A DNA stretch of 64,000 nucleotides from Crocinitomicaceae bacterium (GTDB taxonomy: Bacteria > Bacteroidota > Bacteroidia > Flavobacteriales_D > Crocinitomicaceae): NCBI GenBank assembly GCA_029252405.1, contig JAQXBM010000087.1, positions 1 to 64,000 of the forward strand, in the 5' to 3' direction. A model generated the notes under the pieces. The model saw only the letters and a program-made list of their open reading frames with translations. It searched no databases and was not told the origin of the DNA. Both the position numbers and the translations under genes were made by a program. Below, piece by piece: positions 24,590 to 32,591 of this stretch (positions are counted from its first letter, which is position 1; every line of letters starts with the position of its first letter).

Positions 24590-27421
24590 ATGGGCAAACG
24601 ACTTGTGCTGCTATTTTCGCTTTTCGCACTGATTTTCTGTGTTGTTTCTATTCAATCTAAGAATAGTGGAACGACGGACTCTAAAGTGAAAGGAGGCCAA
24701 ATTAAATTGGCTGAACCTGCTTCTGACTCGCTGTTGTCGTGGATGACGGCTTTGAAAAATGAAAGTCAAGAGCTCAGAAATCAAGGGGATATTCCACAAT
24801 CCGTGCTAAAACTGACTCGTGCGATTGATCTTCGTTGGAGAGAACCCATTACAGATGAGGAATTTGAAAAATTAGCTTGGATTTACACGAATCGAGCTTA
24901 CCTCTATCACGAAAGACAGGGCGATTTCTTAGCGGCAAAAGAAGATTACCTTTCTGCTCTCCGACAATTTGAATCGTGCGAACCCTCCGATTATCTCGTT
25001 GCGCGCTACGTTTATCAACCCTTAGGAAACATTTACACACGGTTAGGTGAAAATGAAATCGCGATTTCCATGCTCGAGAAATTTAAACGAGTCTGCGAAG
25101 AGAATAGTGAAACGGAGGCTTTGATGAATTCCTACAATGATATCGGTCGTGCATACATGAATTCATGGAAATTGGAGGTAGCCATTGAGTGGTTTTCCAA
25201 AGGAATAGCATTGGACGAAACTGATTATTTCAACATAGGTTTGCTGTATTCGAGTAAAGCTGAAGCTGAACAGAAGAATGGAGATTTTGAGGAAGGATAT
25301 CTCTCCGCAGAGAAAAGTATTCGGAATCTAGATCGGGTAATTCAATCAACGGATACCTCAGATTTTCATCATATCGCGGCTAAACGTTACAAGATAGGCG
25401 TGTTGTCTACAATGGGAAAAGTTATTGCATCTAAAGAAGGGGAGTTCCTTGCCCATCCTTATTACATTGAAGCCGTTGTACTCGCACAGGAACTTTACCC
25501 AGAAAAGCACAGGGGGTTGGCCAGAGCTTATGTCGATCTTGGTGCTTCATGGTCAGCGAATAGTGATGAAATCAAAGCTCTTCGCAATTACCAATTAGGT
25601 TTGGGAGCCATGCTTGACGAGGTTAACTCTGAAGAGTTTGAGAAAAACCCAAAGAAGTCTGATTTATACGCCGATGTCGTAATCGGTGAAGCCTTGGTGC
25701 AAAAAGCGAAAACAGCGTATAAGTTGTATCAGAAAGAGAAGAACAACCTTGAGTGGCTGTATGTCTCTGCGAATGCTTATTTGACGTACTTTGATTGGGT
25801 TGAAATTCAACGGTCAGAGCAATTTGAATTCAACTCTAAGCTTGGTACTGCAAATGAAATTCATCGAATTGGCGAATTTGCGATGACTACATTTTTCGAT
25901 TTATACAAGCGAACAAAAGAGACGAAGTGGATTGATACAGCTTTCGTTTTAATGGATCAGACAAAGGCGATTGTTCTTGCTGAGGAGCGAGGGTTTAAAG
26001 ATTTGGCGGAGAAGAATCCAAAGATGCGCGGAATGCTCAAAGAACAGGATGCCTTGAAGTTTCAACGATCACGATTCGAATCGGATATAAAAAGTTTGGA
26101 TGAGTTCAATCCAGAAGATGGAAAGGAACGAATTCGATTGAAGAAGCGTCTCACCGAACTGGATAAACAATCGCAGCTTTTGGATCAGGATATCCGAGCT
26201 CTGTTTCCATCGTATCGAACAGTAGTGGGTTCAAAATTGGAAGGAGAGAGCTACATTCAGTTGAAGAATAAATTGAAAGAGAAAAAGGCGAGTGCATTAA
26301 GTTATTTCGTTGGTGATGAATGGGTGTACGCCATCATGGGGACGCCAGGTAAGTTCAAATTCACTCGGTTCTCCCAGGATGAGCTAGTGGACAAGACGGT
26401 TTCCTTCATGCTTGAACTGAACGCACCAAATTCATCCACGGAATCCTCGTATTCGAAAGCGGGTAAGGCACTATTCGACCTTCTTGTTGGTGATAAAGCC
26501 AAGCGACTCGGCGCAAACTGGGTTGTATTGCCAGATGGAGCGCTAAACAATTTCCCTTTCGAAGCATTGGTGTCGAGTGAGAAGGGAACGTCATTTAAGA
26601 AGTTGAATTATTTGATGCGTGATCACGTAATCCATTACGCGCCCTCCGCCTTTTTCTTTGCTCATAATGATGCAGGTGAGAAGGCAAAACAATCCTTTTT
26701 AGGAATTGCACCTGTGTTCAAAAGCTCTAAATCCTATGACTACCTACCAAAATCGAAAGATGAGTTGGAAGCGGGGACTTCTTTGTTTTCTGGTGAAGAA
26801 TTGACTGGGTCGAAGGCAACGAAGAAGCAATTCTTCAAAAAGGCCGAGCAATACGACATCCTGCATATTTCCACTCATGCCGGGACAAATTCTGGAACGA
26901 ATAATGACGCGTGGATGGTGTTTTCAGATAGCAAGTCGGTAGATCATAAATTGGAGGCGCACGAATTGTTGAAATTGGACTTGCCCGCCAGTTTGGTTGT
27001 TCTGAACGCGTGTGAAACCGGAAAAGGAACAGTTTTCAAAGGTGAAGGCCCAATGAGTTTAGCGCGTGGTTTTTTGAATGCAGGATCGGAATCTGCCATC
27101 ATGAATTTGTGGAGTGTTAACCACGAGTCGAATGCTCAGATCATGAAGAGTTTTTACGGAAATTTGAGTGAAACACAATCGCCAGCGCAGTCATTGAATC
27201 AGGCGAAACGCGATTATCTTTCAAGTAGTGAAGTAGATGAAGCGAGCGCGCATCCGTATTATTGGTCATCGGCCATTTTGGTTGGGACGGATGAATCAGT
27301 GATTACTCCAAAATCTTCATTAATGAAGACATGGATAATAATGGGATTAATATCAATCGTAAGTGTAATCTTAGTATTGATCGTAATCCGAAAGAGGCGA
27401 AATATGAAAGGTGCTGCCTAA
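24590..27421 (+). CDS. Membrane-anchored TPR-CHAT caspase-like protease
   Basis: The protein has 943 residues. An N-terminal hydrophobic segment (about 5-22) acts as signal peptide or anchor. TPR-like helices cover about residues 40-400 (YNDIGRAYMNSWKLEVAIEWFSKG is one). A linker leads to the CHAT domain (about 640-905), a caspase-fold protease. The catalytic pair is visible: His763 in LHISTHAGT and Cys808 in VVLNACETGKG, followed by EGPMSLARGFLNAGS. A single membrane helix (about 914-934) and basic tail (RKRRN) close the protein. With both ends hydrophobic, the TPR and CHAT domains probably lie in the periplasm. The gene overlaps the convergent dioxygenase gene by 4 nt. CHAT proteins in other systems act as regulated proteases; the substrate here is unknown. 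Confidence 0.9.
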   Translation: MGKRLVLLFSLFALIFCVVSIQSKNSGTTDSKVKGGQIKLAEPASDSLLSWMTALKNESQELRNQGDIPQSVLKLTRAIDLRWREPITDEEFEKLAWIYTNRAYLYHERQGDFLAAKEDYLSALRQFESCEPSDYLVARYVYQPLGNIYTRLGENEIAISMLEKFKRVCEENSETEALMNSYNDIGRAYMNSWKLEVAIEWFSKGIALDETDYFNIGLLYSSKAEAEQKNGDFEEGYLSAEKSIRNLDRVIQSTDTSDFHHIAAKRYKIGVLSTMGKVIASKEGEFLAHPYYIEAVVLAQELYPEKHRGLARAYVDLGASWSANSDEIKALRNYQLGLGAMLDEVNSEEFEKNPKKSDLYADVVIGEALVQKAKTAYKLYQKEKNNLEWLYVSANAYLTYFDWVEIQRSEQFEFNSKLGTANEIHRIGEFAMTTFFDLYKRTKETKWIDTAFVLMDQTKAIVLAEERGFKDLAEKNPKMRGMLKEQDALKFQRSRFESDIKSLDEFNPEDGKERIRLKKRLTELDKQSQLLDQDIRALFPSYRTVVGSKLEGESYIQLKNKLKEKKASALSYFVGDEWVYAIMGTPGKFKFTRFSQDELVDKTVSFMLELNAPNSSTESSYSKAGKALFDLLVGDKAKRLGANWVVLPDGALNNFPFEALVSSEKGTSFKKLNYLMRDHVIHYAPSAFFFAHNDAGEKAKQSFLGIAPVFKSSKSYDYLPKSKDELEAGTSLFSGEELTGSKATKKQFFKKAEQYDILHISTHAGTNSGTNNDAWMVFSDSKSVDHKLEAHELLKLDLPASLVVLNACETGKGTVFKGEGPMSLARGFLNAGSESAIMNLWSVNHESNAQIMKSFYGNLSETQSPAQSLNQAKRDYLSSSEVDEASAHPYYWSSAILVGTDESVITPKSSLMKTWIIMGLISIVSVILVLIVIRKRRNMKGAA

Positions 27422-27942
27422 ACGAAACGTTCGTCAACCTCCATCACATGTCCACAGTTGTCACATGTTCTGTTATCCTCAGAAGCATAGAATGAACGGA
27501 ATCTTGAAATGAAATCATGCTCGATATCAACTAAGTTGAATTTGTACTCGTGCAGTTGGTGATTACATTCATCACAGAACCACATCAAACCATCGATCAT
27601 GTCTGTTCCTTTGCGAACACGCTCAATCACCAATCCAACTGTATTTTCTCCACGAATAGGCGAGTGAGGAATGTTTCCAGGGAGCAAAAAGATCTCGCCC
27701 GGTCCGATTTTCACTTCTCGTGCTTTTCCATCTTCCTGAACTTTAACCGTAATTTCACCTTCGAGCTGGTAGAATAACTCTTCGCTTTCGTTGTAGTGAT
27801 AATCCTTTCGAGCATTCGGTCCTCCGACGATCATCACAATAAAATCTCCTGCTTCAACATAAAGATTCTTGTTAGATACTGGCGGTTTGAGTAGATCGCG
27901 ATTTTCATCGATCCATTTCTGAAGATTGAATGGTGCTCTCAT
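27418..27942 (-). CDS. nbaC: 3-hydroxyanthranilate 3,4-dioxygenase
   Basis: The protein has 174 residues and is a cupin enzyme of the kynurenine pathway that opens 3-hydroxyanthranilate to the precursor of quinolinate and NAD, or feeds tryptophan breakdown. Metal ligands appear as DYHYNESEELFYQLEG (His and Glu) and LPGNIPHSPIR (His). The bacterial form is confirmed by a C-terminal rubredoxin-like zinc site with two CxxC pairs (FCDECNHQ and TCDNCGHV). No other kynurenine gene lies nearby. It ends with a 4-nt overlap of the convergent CHAT gene. A possible weak -7 box (TAACTTTA) lies just upstream. Confidence 0.95.
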   Translation of the reverse strand: MRAPFNLQKWIDENRDLLKPPVSNKNLYVEAGDFIVMIVGGPNARKDYHYNESEELFYQLEGEITVKVQEDGKAREVKIGPGEIFLLPGNIPHSPIRGENTVGLVIERVRKGTDMIDGLMWFCDECNHQLHEYKFNLVDIEHDFISRFRSFYASEDNRTCDNCGHVMEVDERFV

Positions 27943-27978
27943 GGAATTGAATTTGTGCTAAAGTTAAGAAATCTGCAT

Positions 27979-28012
27979 AAAAAAAGCGTCCCGATTACTA
28001 TCGGGACGCTTT
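27979..28012 (-). terminator. Rho-independent terminator of the T9SS gene at 28033
   Basis: A 13-bp perfect stem (27983-27995 with 28000-28012, loop TACT) is followed on the minus strand by a T-run of seven. The core CCCGAT...ATCGGG is shared with the terminator at 46243. Confidence 0.85.
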
Positions 28013-28032
28013 CATATAACTTTTAGTTCGTC

Positions 28033-31000
28033 CTATTGAAGAACAATACGGAACGTTTTTCTAGCTGAATCGTTGTAAACTTCAATCAAGTAGATTCCTG
28101 TTTCCAGTCCTCCAAGATCGATTTCAGTTGACGTTGATCCGTTAATCGCTGATGAAGCACCACCGATTACGCTACCTTTTACGTCTGTTACTTCGTAGCT
28201 GAATACTTCAGCTGAACCGAAGTTCGTGATGTTCACAATTCCATTAGATGGATTTGGGAATACACTCATATCTCCAAAGTATAACTCTTGAACATCAAGG
28301 TGATCACAAGAAGGTGATACAATTACTTCAACATTCGATGTGTCCGCTGGACAAACACCGTTTGATGTAATGTAATCGTAGTTGAACGATCCTGGGATTC
28401 CACTAGCTGTTATTGAAGAACTAGTTGGGTTGTTTGATGGATCATACCAGTCACCTCCTAAATCAACCGTACCGTTAAGTCCGTTAACTAGGTCAAGAGG
28501 TTGGTTTTGACAAACAGTAATAGTACCATCATCACCAGCACTTGAAGGTGCGAAGATTTCAACTTGTTGAATTGCTGTATCAGCAGCACATCCGTCAGTT
28601 ACTACGTATTGGAAATCGAATACTTGGTAAGCCAATCCTGCCGATGGGAAGATCGGATCCGCAAAGTTTGCAGTTGGAATTGTTTCTAACCAAACTCCCC
28701 CAGCATCTTGACCAGACATTCCGTCGTTCAAGTTTACTGTGTCTCCAGTACAGATTTCAATCAATCCTGTTGTTGCACCAGAATTCACTACGATCTCACG
28801 AAGAGAGATAGAGTAAACCCCTGTAGTAAATGTACTCCATGAATCGTGCATCAAGTAGTAAGTGTTACCTGGTGTCAATCCACAAAGGCTGAAATCAGGA
28901 GCAGGAGAACTGAAGTCTAATGCATCATCATTCGCCGCTACTAGTGTGTAAGTTGAGAAATCAGCACAATCAGTTGCTTCGTAAATTGCAATTTGACCGT
29001 CGAACCCTGCATCAGTACCAGAAACATAGATGCTTCCAGATGCTGGTGCGTCAAACGTAAACCAAGTTGTGAATGTTAAGTTAGCATCACCCCATCCGTC
29101 AGTAGTATTGTAACCAGTTGTTGGAGGTGCAACGTTAATTTCATTTACTTGAGTTGTCGCTCCAGTGTTATCGAAAGAGTAAGCTACTCCATCTACCGGA
29201 AGTGTTTCAGCCAAACAAGTTGAATCATTTGTCAACGGCATTGTGAAAGACACAGGCCCGATGAAGTTAGATGTATCTGTTCCACATACAGCCTGAACGT
29301 ATACTTCGTATACACCGCCAGCTAAGAAAGAAGCATCGAAAGTAGTATCTGTGAAGTTGTTATCCGCTGCAACTGTTGTTCCAGAGTATAAGTTGAATCC
29401 TGTAGGACCGTATTGTACGTTGAATCCAGTAGAAGGGTAAGTTCCAACACCACTGCTTTCAACCCATGACCAAGCAGTAAACAATGAATCTACTGCAGTA
29501 CCTGCAGACAATCCTGTTACATCTGAACAGTTTGGTGGCGTAGTGAACGTTCCAAATAAACCTCCGACACTTTGTGTTACTCCTGGATCACAATCTGCTA
29601 AGATGTATACCTCGTAACACGTGATGTCAGTTAATCCAGACAAAATTGCAACGTTCGTTCCAGAAGTGATTGTAGTTCCAGTCAATGCTGGATCAAAACC
29701 ACAAGGTCCGTAAATAATCGTCCAGTTAGTTTCAGCACCTAAACCAGCATCCCAAGTAATTCCTGCATCCGCAGGGTTCACATATGTTGCAGTGAAGTTC
29801 GTTGGATTTGGACAATCAGTATAGAAGAAGTGAGCACAAGAGTTATCAGTCAAATACTGTTGGTTATTGAATGAAAGCTCGATGTCTTGGTTAGGACCAG
29901 CAGCACCAACTGTTGCCGAACCACCGTAATCGTTAAATCCATCACCTACAGATACAACATTGTACAAGTAGTAAATTTCATTTGACGCTTCGTCAATCAC
30001 TGCTTGGAAGATGTACGCTTGACCGTTTCCTCCTAGGTGAGGCTTGTTCCATTGAACAATAAATTGTTGGTTTGGAGCAGTACCGATTGTTTCAAAGTAA
30101 ACACCGTCAGATGGGCTGTTTTCAGGACCTAAATCATCCCAGAATGGGTAAAGTCCGTCTGCTGCACCTGCCATTGCTTGATTCGTGAATCCAACTTGAG
30201 CAGTTGTTGTTCCGAATACAAGCGCTCCGTTTGAACCGATAGTCATATCAGCGTAAGGAGTTCCTTGGTATAATAATGTAAATGGCATTGTTGTACCAAC
30301 TTCACCGTCATCTCCAAGTGTATTCAAAGCACCAGTTGTTGAGATATCATTGAATCCAGGCCCACATGCGTTATCCGCATCCATGAACAAACCTTGGTTG
30401 AACGTGTTGAACGAAAGTGGTCCAACATATCCTGAAGTATCACCAAGAGAACAAGCCGCACGAACGTAAATTTCAAAGAATTGGTTTGAAGGCAATCCAG
30501 TGATTACTTCCAAGATATTATTCGTTGTCAATGAGGAAGTTCCAGTTCCAGGAGTAAATCCAGGAGCTCCGTATTCTAGTGCCCACTGAGTTTCAGAGAA
30601 TCCAGGTGTCCAAGAGAAGGTTGCACTTGTCAAATCAGAAGCATTCAATGCTAAGTTTGTTGGGTTTGGACAAGTAGGAGCTTCAGAAATTGCGATATCG
30701 TCTATACAGATATCTCCTTCAAATCCACCGTTTGCCGTAGCTGTGAAACGGAACTGAACAACACCTGAATAACCAACCAAAACGCTTTCGCTCAAAAGGA
30801 AAGCATCAGCCTGAGCAGATTGTTGTTGTCCAGCAAGAGTAGTTAGGTTCGTCCAAGTTAGTCCACCATCATCAGAAATTTCTGCGTCTAATGTACCCAT
30901 TTGTCCACCAACCATGTGGTAGTAAAATGAGAACTGTGGCAAAGTCATACCAGTAAGATCAACTTCAGGCGTTACCAATTCTGCCGTTACGCCAACACCT

Positions 31001-31593
31001 GCACCAGATGCTTCTGTGTAGAAGAAGTTATTTCCACTGTTCGCAGCTAAAGCTCCTGTAAAACTAGATGGAGTTGTACCAGTTCCTGTTACATTCCAAT
31101 CATAACCAGTCGCTGCTGAAGTTGTCCAACAGTTGACAGGTCCCAAAGACGTCGTTGCAGGAATTGACTCTACATCATCTAACCAAGGAGAAGCCTCAAT
31201 TGGACACGGTGGTAGTGGAGAAGTGTTCTCCCAAGTTACCGTACGACATGAGTTTTGTGTACCACAAGCAGCATCAGTGTTGACCTGTGTGTAGAACGTA
31301 CCACTTGAAGCAGCCGTGAACGATAATGGACCTGGTCCAAAAGCCACGACGGTAAGTGATTGATCATAAACAGTGAAGTAATCTCCAAGTGAGCTAGCAA
31401 CAGTGTAGTCATCACCAGAAACAACACCGTTTACAGTATTGTATTCCCCCGCGAAATTACACGTGGTTATTGTTGATGTCGCGCCAGGGGTGGGAGCCGT
31501 TCCAGTAGCAAAGGCAACTCCCTGAGGACACTGCGCCAATGCTAAACCTGAACTCAGCGCGATAGCACCAAACATGAGTAGAATTTTTTTCAT
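28033..31593 (-). CDS. Large secreted multidomain protein, T9SS type A
   Basis: The protein has 1,186 residues and a signal peptide ending LALAQ. It carries, in order: an N-terminal Ig/jelly-roll part; a MAM/concanavalin-like domain near residues 135-305 (FSFYYHMVGGQMGTLDAEIS, DICIDDIAISEA); fibronectin type III-like units (PNPTNLALNASDLTSATFSW; PNPTNFTATYVNPADAGITW); a C-terminal bacterial pre-peptidase-like jelly roll (around residues 840-950, FTTWFTFDAPASGSIYVSG); Ig-like units; and a type A sorting domain (SVFPNPSNGIVNITN, ETGIYLIEVYN). No catalytic motif is seen. It is a surface or released adhesive protein. TATATTTG lies 39 nt upstream and a strong terminator follows. Confidence 0.88.
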   Translation of the reverse strand: MKKILLMFGAIALSSGLALAQCPQGVAFATGTAPTPGATSTITTCNFAGEYNTVNGVVSGDDYTVASSLGDYFTVYDQSLTVVAFGPGPLSFTAASSGTFYTQVNTDAACGTQNSCRTVTWENTSPLPPCPIEASPWLDDVESIPATTSLGPVNCWTTSAATGYDWNVTGTGTTPSSFTGALAANSGNNFFYTEASGAGVGVTAELVTPEVDLTGMTLPQFSFYYHMVGGQMGTLDAEISDDGGLTWTNLTTLAGQQQSAQADAFLLSESVLVGYSGVVQFRFTATANGGFEGDICIDDIAISEAPTCPNPTNLALNASDLTSATFSWTPGFSETQWALEYGAPGFTPGTGTSSLTTNNILEVITGLPSNQFFEIYVRAACSLGDTSGYVGPLSFNTFNQGLFMDADNACGPGFNDISTTGALNTLGDDGEVGTTMPFTLLYQGTPYADMTIGSNGALVFGTTTAQVGFTNQAMAGAADGLYPFWDDLGPENSPSDGVYFETIGTAPNQQFIVQWNKPHLGGNGQAYIFQAVIDEASNEIYYLYNVVSVGDGFNDYGGSATVGAAGPNQDIELSFNNQQYLTDNSCAHFFYTDCPNPTNFTATYVNPADAGITWDAGLGAETNWTIIYGPCGFDPALTGTTITSGTNVAILSGLTDITCYEVYILADCDPGVTQSVGGLFGTFTTPPNCSDVTGLSAGTAVDSLFTAWSWVESSGVGTYPSTGFNVQYGPTGFNLYSGTTVAADNNFTDTTFDASFLAGGVYEVYVQAVCGTDTSNFIGPVSFTMPLTNDSTCLAETLPVDGVAYSFDNTGATTQVNEINVAPPTTGYNTTDGWGDANLTFTTWFTFDAPASGSIYVSGTDAGFDGQIAIYEATDCADFSTYTLVAANDDALDFSSPAPDFSLCGLTPGNTYYLMHDSWSTFTTGVYSISLREIVVNSGATTGLIEICTGDTVNLNDGMSGQDAGGVWLETIPTANFADPIFPSAGLAYQVFDFQYVVTDGCAADTAIQQVEIFAPSSAGDDGTITVCQNQPLDLVNGLNGTVDLGGDWYDPSNNPTSSSITASGIPGSFNYDYITSNGVCPADTSNVEVIVSPSCDHLDVQELYFGDMSVFPNPSNGIVNITNFGSAEVFSYEVTDVKGSVIGGASSAINGSTSTEIDLGGLETGIYLIEVYNDSARKTFRIVLQ

Positions 31594-31632
31594 AATTGTA
31601 AATTAGATTGTCTATTTAATAGTATTAACCAA

Positions 31633-31640
31633 CAAATATA
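31633..31640 (-). promoter_or_regulatory. -7 promoter box for the T9SS gene at 28033
   Basis: On the minus strand, TATATTTG is a perfect TAnnTTTG. It implies a 5' leader of about 35 nt. Confidence 0.55.
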
Positions 31641-31742
31641 CGAAAATAGGGCGTGAGGAGTTGGGTTAAAGTGTTAATTGTGCGAATATTGGCGCTGGGC
31701 ATAATTGTCCGTAAATAAGGATTTAGAAGTCATTTCTTCTTG

Positions 31743-31750
31743 TATTTTTG
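31743..31750 (+). promoter_or_regulatory. SDR gene -7 promoter box
   Basis: TATTTTTG fits TAnnTTTG and ends 22 nt before the ATG at 31773. AGAGGA, 6 nt before that ATG, could act as a weak ribosome-binding site. Confidence 0.55.
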
Positions 31751-31772
31751 CATTAAACTTAGAGGAACGAAT

Positions 31773-32555
31773 ATGGAATTGAAAGGTAAACAAGCGGTAG
31801 TCTGTGGAAGTACACAGGGAATAGGTTTTGCAACAGCTAAATTAATGGCTGAAAGAGGTGCATCTGTTGTATTGGTTGCGAGAAATGAGGAGCGTCTTAA
31901 CGAAGCTTTGGGAAATCTTGCTTCGTCTGCCAATCAAAAGCATCAACTGTTGGTTGCTGATTTCACGAATCCTCAAGAGTTGAAAACGAAGTTAGAGACG
32001 TTTGTTCAGAGCGGAAATAACCCGGATATTCTTGTCAATAATACTGGTGGACCAAAAGGTGGGCCAATTATCGATGCAGAAACGTCGGAGTTTTTGGCTG
32101 CTTTCAACCAACACTTGATTTGCAATCACATTTTGGTTCAAGCTCTGTACCCAGGAATGAAATCAAAAGGTGGTGGGAAAATCATCAACGTAATTTCAAC
32201 AAGCGTAAAACAACCATTGAACGGTTTGGGTGTATCCAATACGATCCGAGGAGCAGTTGCCAATTGGAGCAAAACACTAGCGAACGAATTGGGTCAGTTT
32301 AACATCACAGTGAACAATGTTCTTCCGGGTGCAACGAATACAGGGCGTTTGAATAGCATCGCAGAATCCAAAGCAGGAAAAGTGAACAAAACAGCAGATG
32401 AAGTATTAGGCGACATGGCAAAGCAATCGCCAATGCAGCGAATTGCTCAACCCGATGAGGTAGCGGAAGCAATCGCTTTCTTAGCTTCTGATCGCGCTTC
32501 ATATATTAACGGAATTAATGTTCCAGTTGATGGTGGAAGAACGAAATCACTGTAA
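31773..32555 (+). CDS. SDR-family oxidoreductase lacking the canonical YxxxK
   Basis: The protein has 260 residues from the ATG at 31773. An open frame continues to 31740 but crosses the promoter. The nucleotide loop is present (VVCGSTQGIGFATAK), with LVARN, LVADF and NNTGGPKGG in the expected places, and the substrate-side serine segment INVISTSVKQP. Where classical SDRs have YxxxK, this protein reads SNTIRGAVANWSK, so both the Tyr and Lys are replaced (Ser, Arg). Such divergent SDRs exist as a family and may use a different proton relay. NAD(P) binding is likely, but the reaction cannot be named. It stands alone between two T9SS genes. Confidence 0.85.
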   Translation: MELKGKQAVVCGSTQGIGFATAKLMAERGASVVLVARNEERLNEALGNLASSANQKHQLLVADFTNPQELKTKLETFVQSGNNPDILVNNTGGPKGGPIIDAETSEFLAAFNQHLICNHILVQALYPGMKSKGGGKIINVISTSVKQPLNGLGVSNTIRGAVANWSKTLANELGQFNITVNNVLPGATNTGRLNSIAESKAGKVNKTADEVLGDMAKQSPMQRIAQPDEVAEAIAFLASDRASYINGINVPVDGGRTKSL

Positions 32556-32591
32556 ATTTTAGAATACGTTTTTAAGTGTTTCTGAAAGAAG

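Noticed and set aside
24590..27421. A gasdermin- or CRISPR-linked CHAT defence locus
   Set aside because: No gasdermin-like, Cas7-11-like or nucleic-acid-sensing gene is present; only the CHAT fold is shared.
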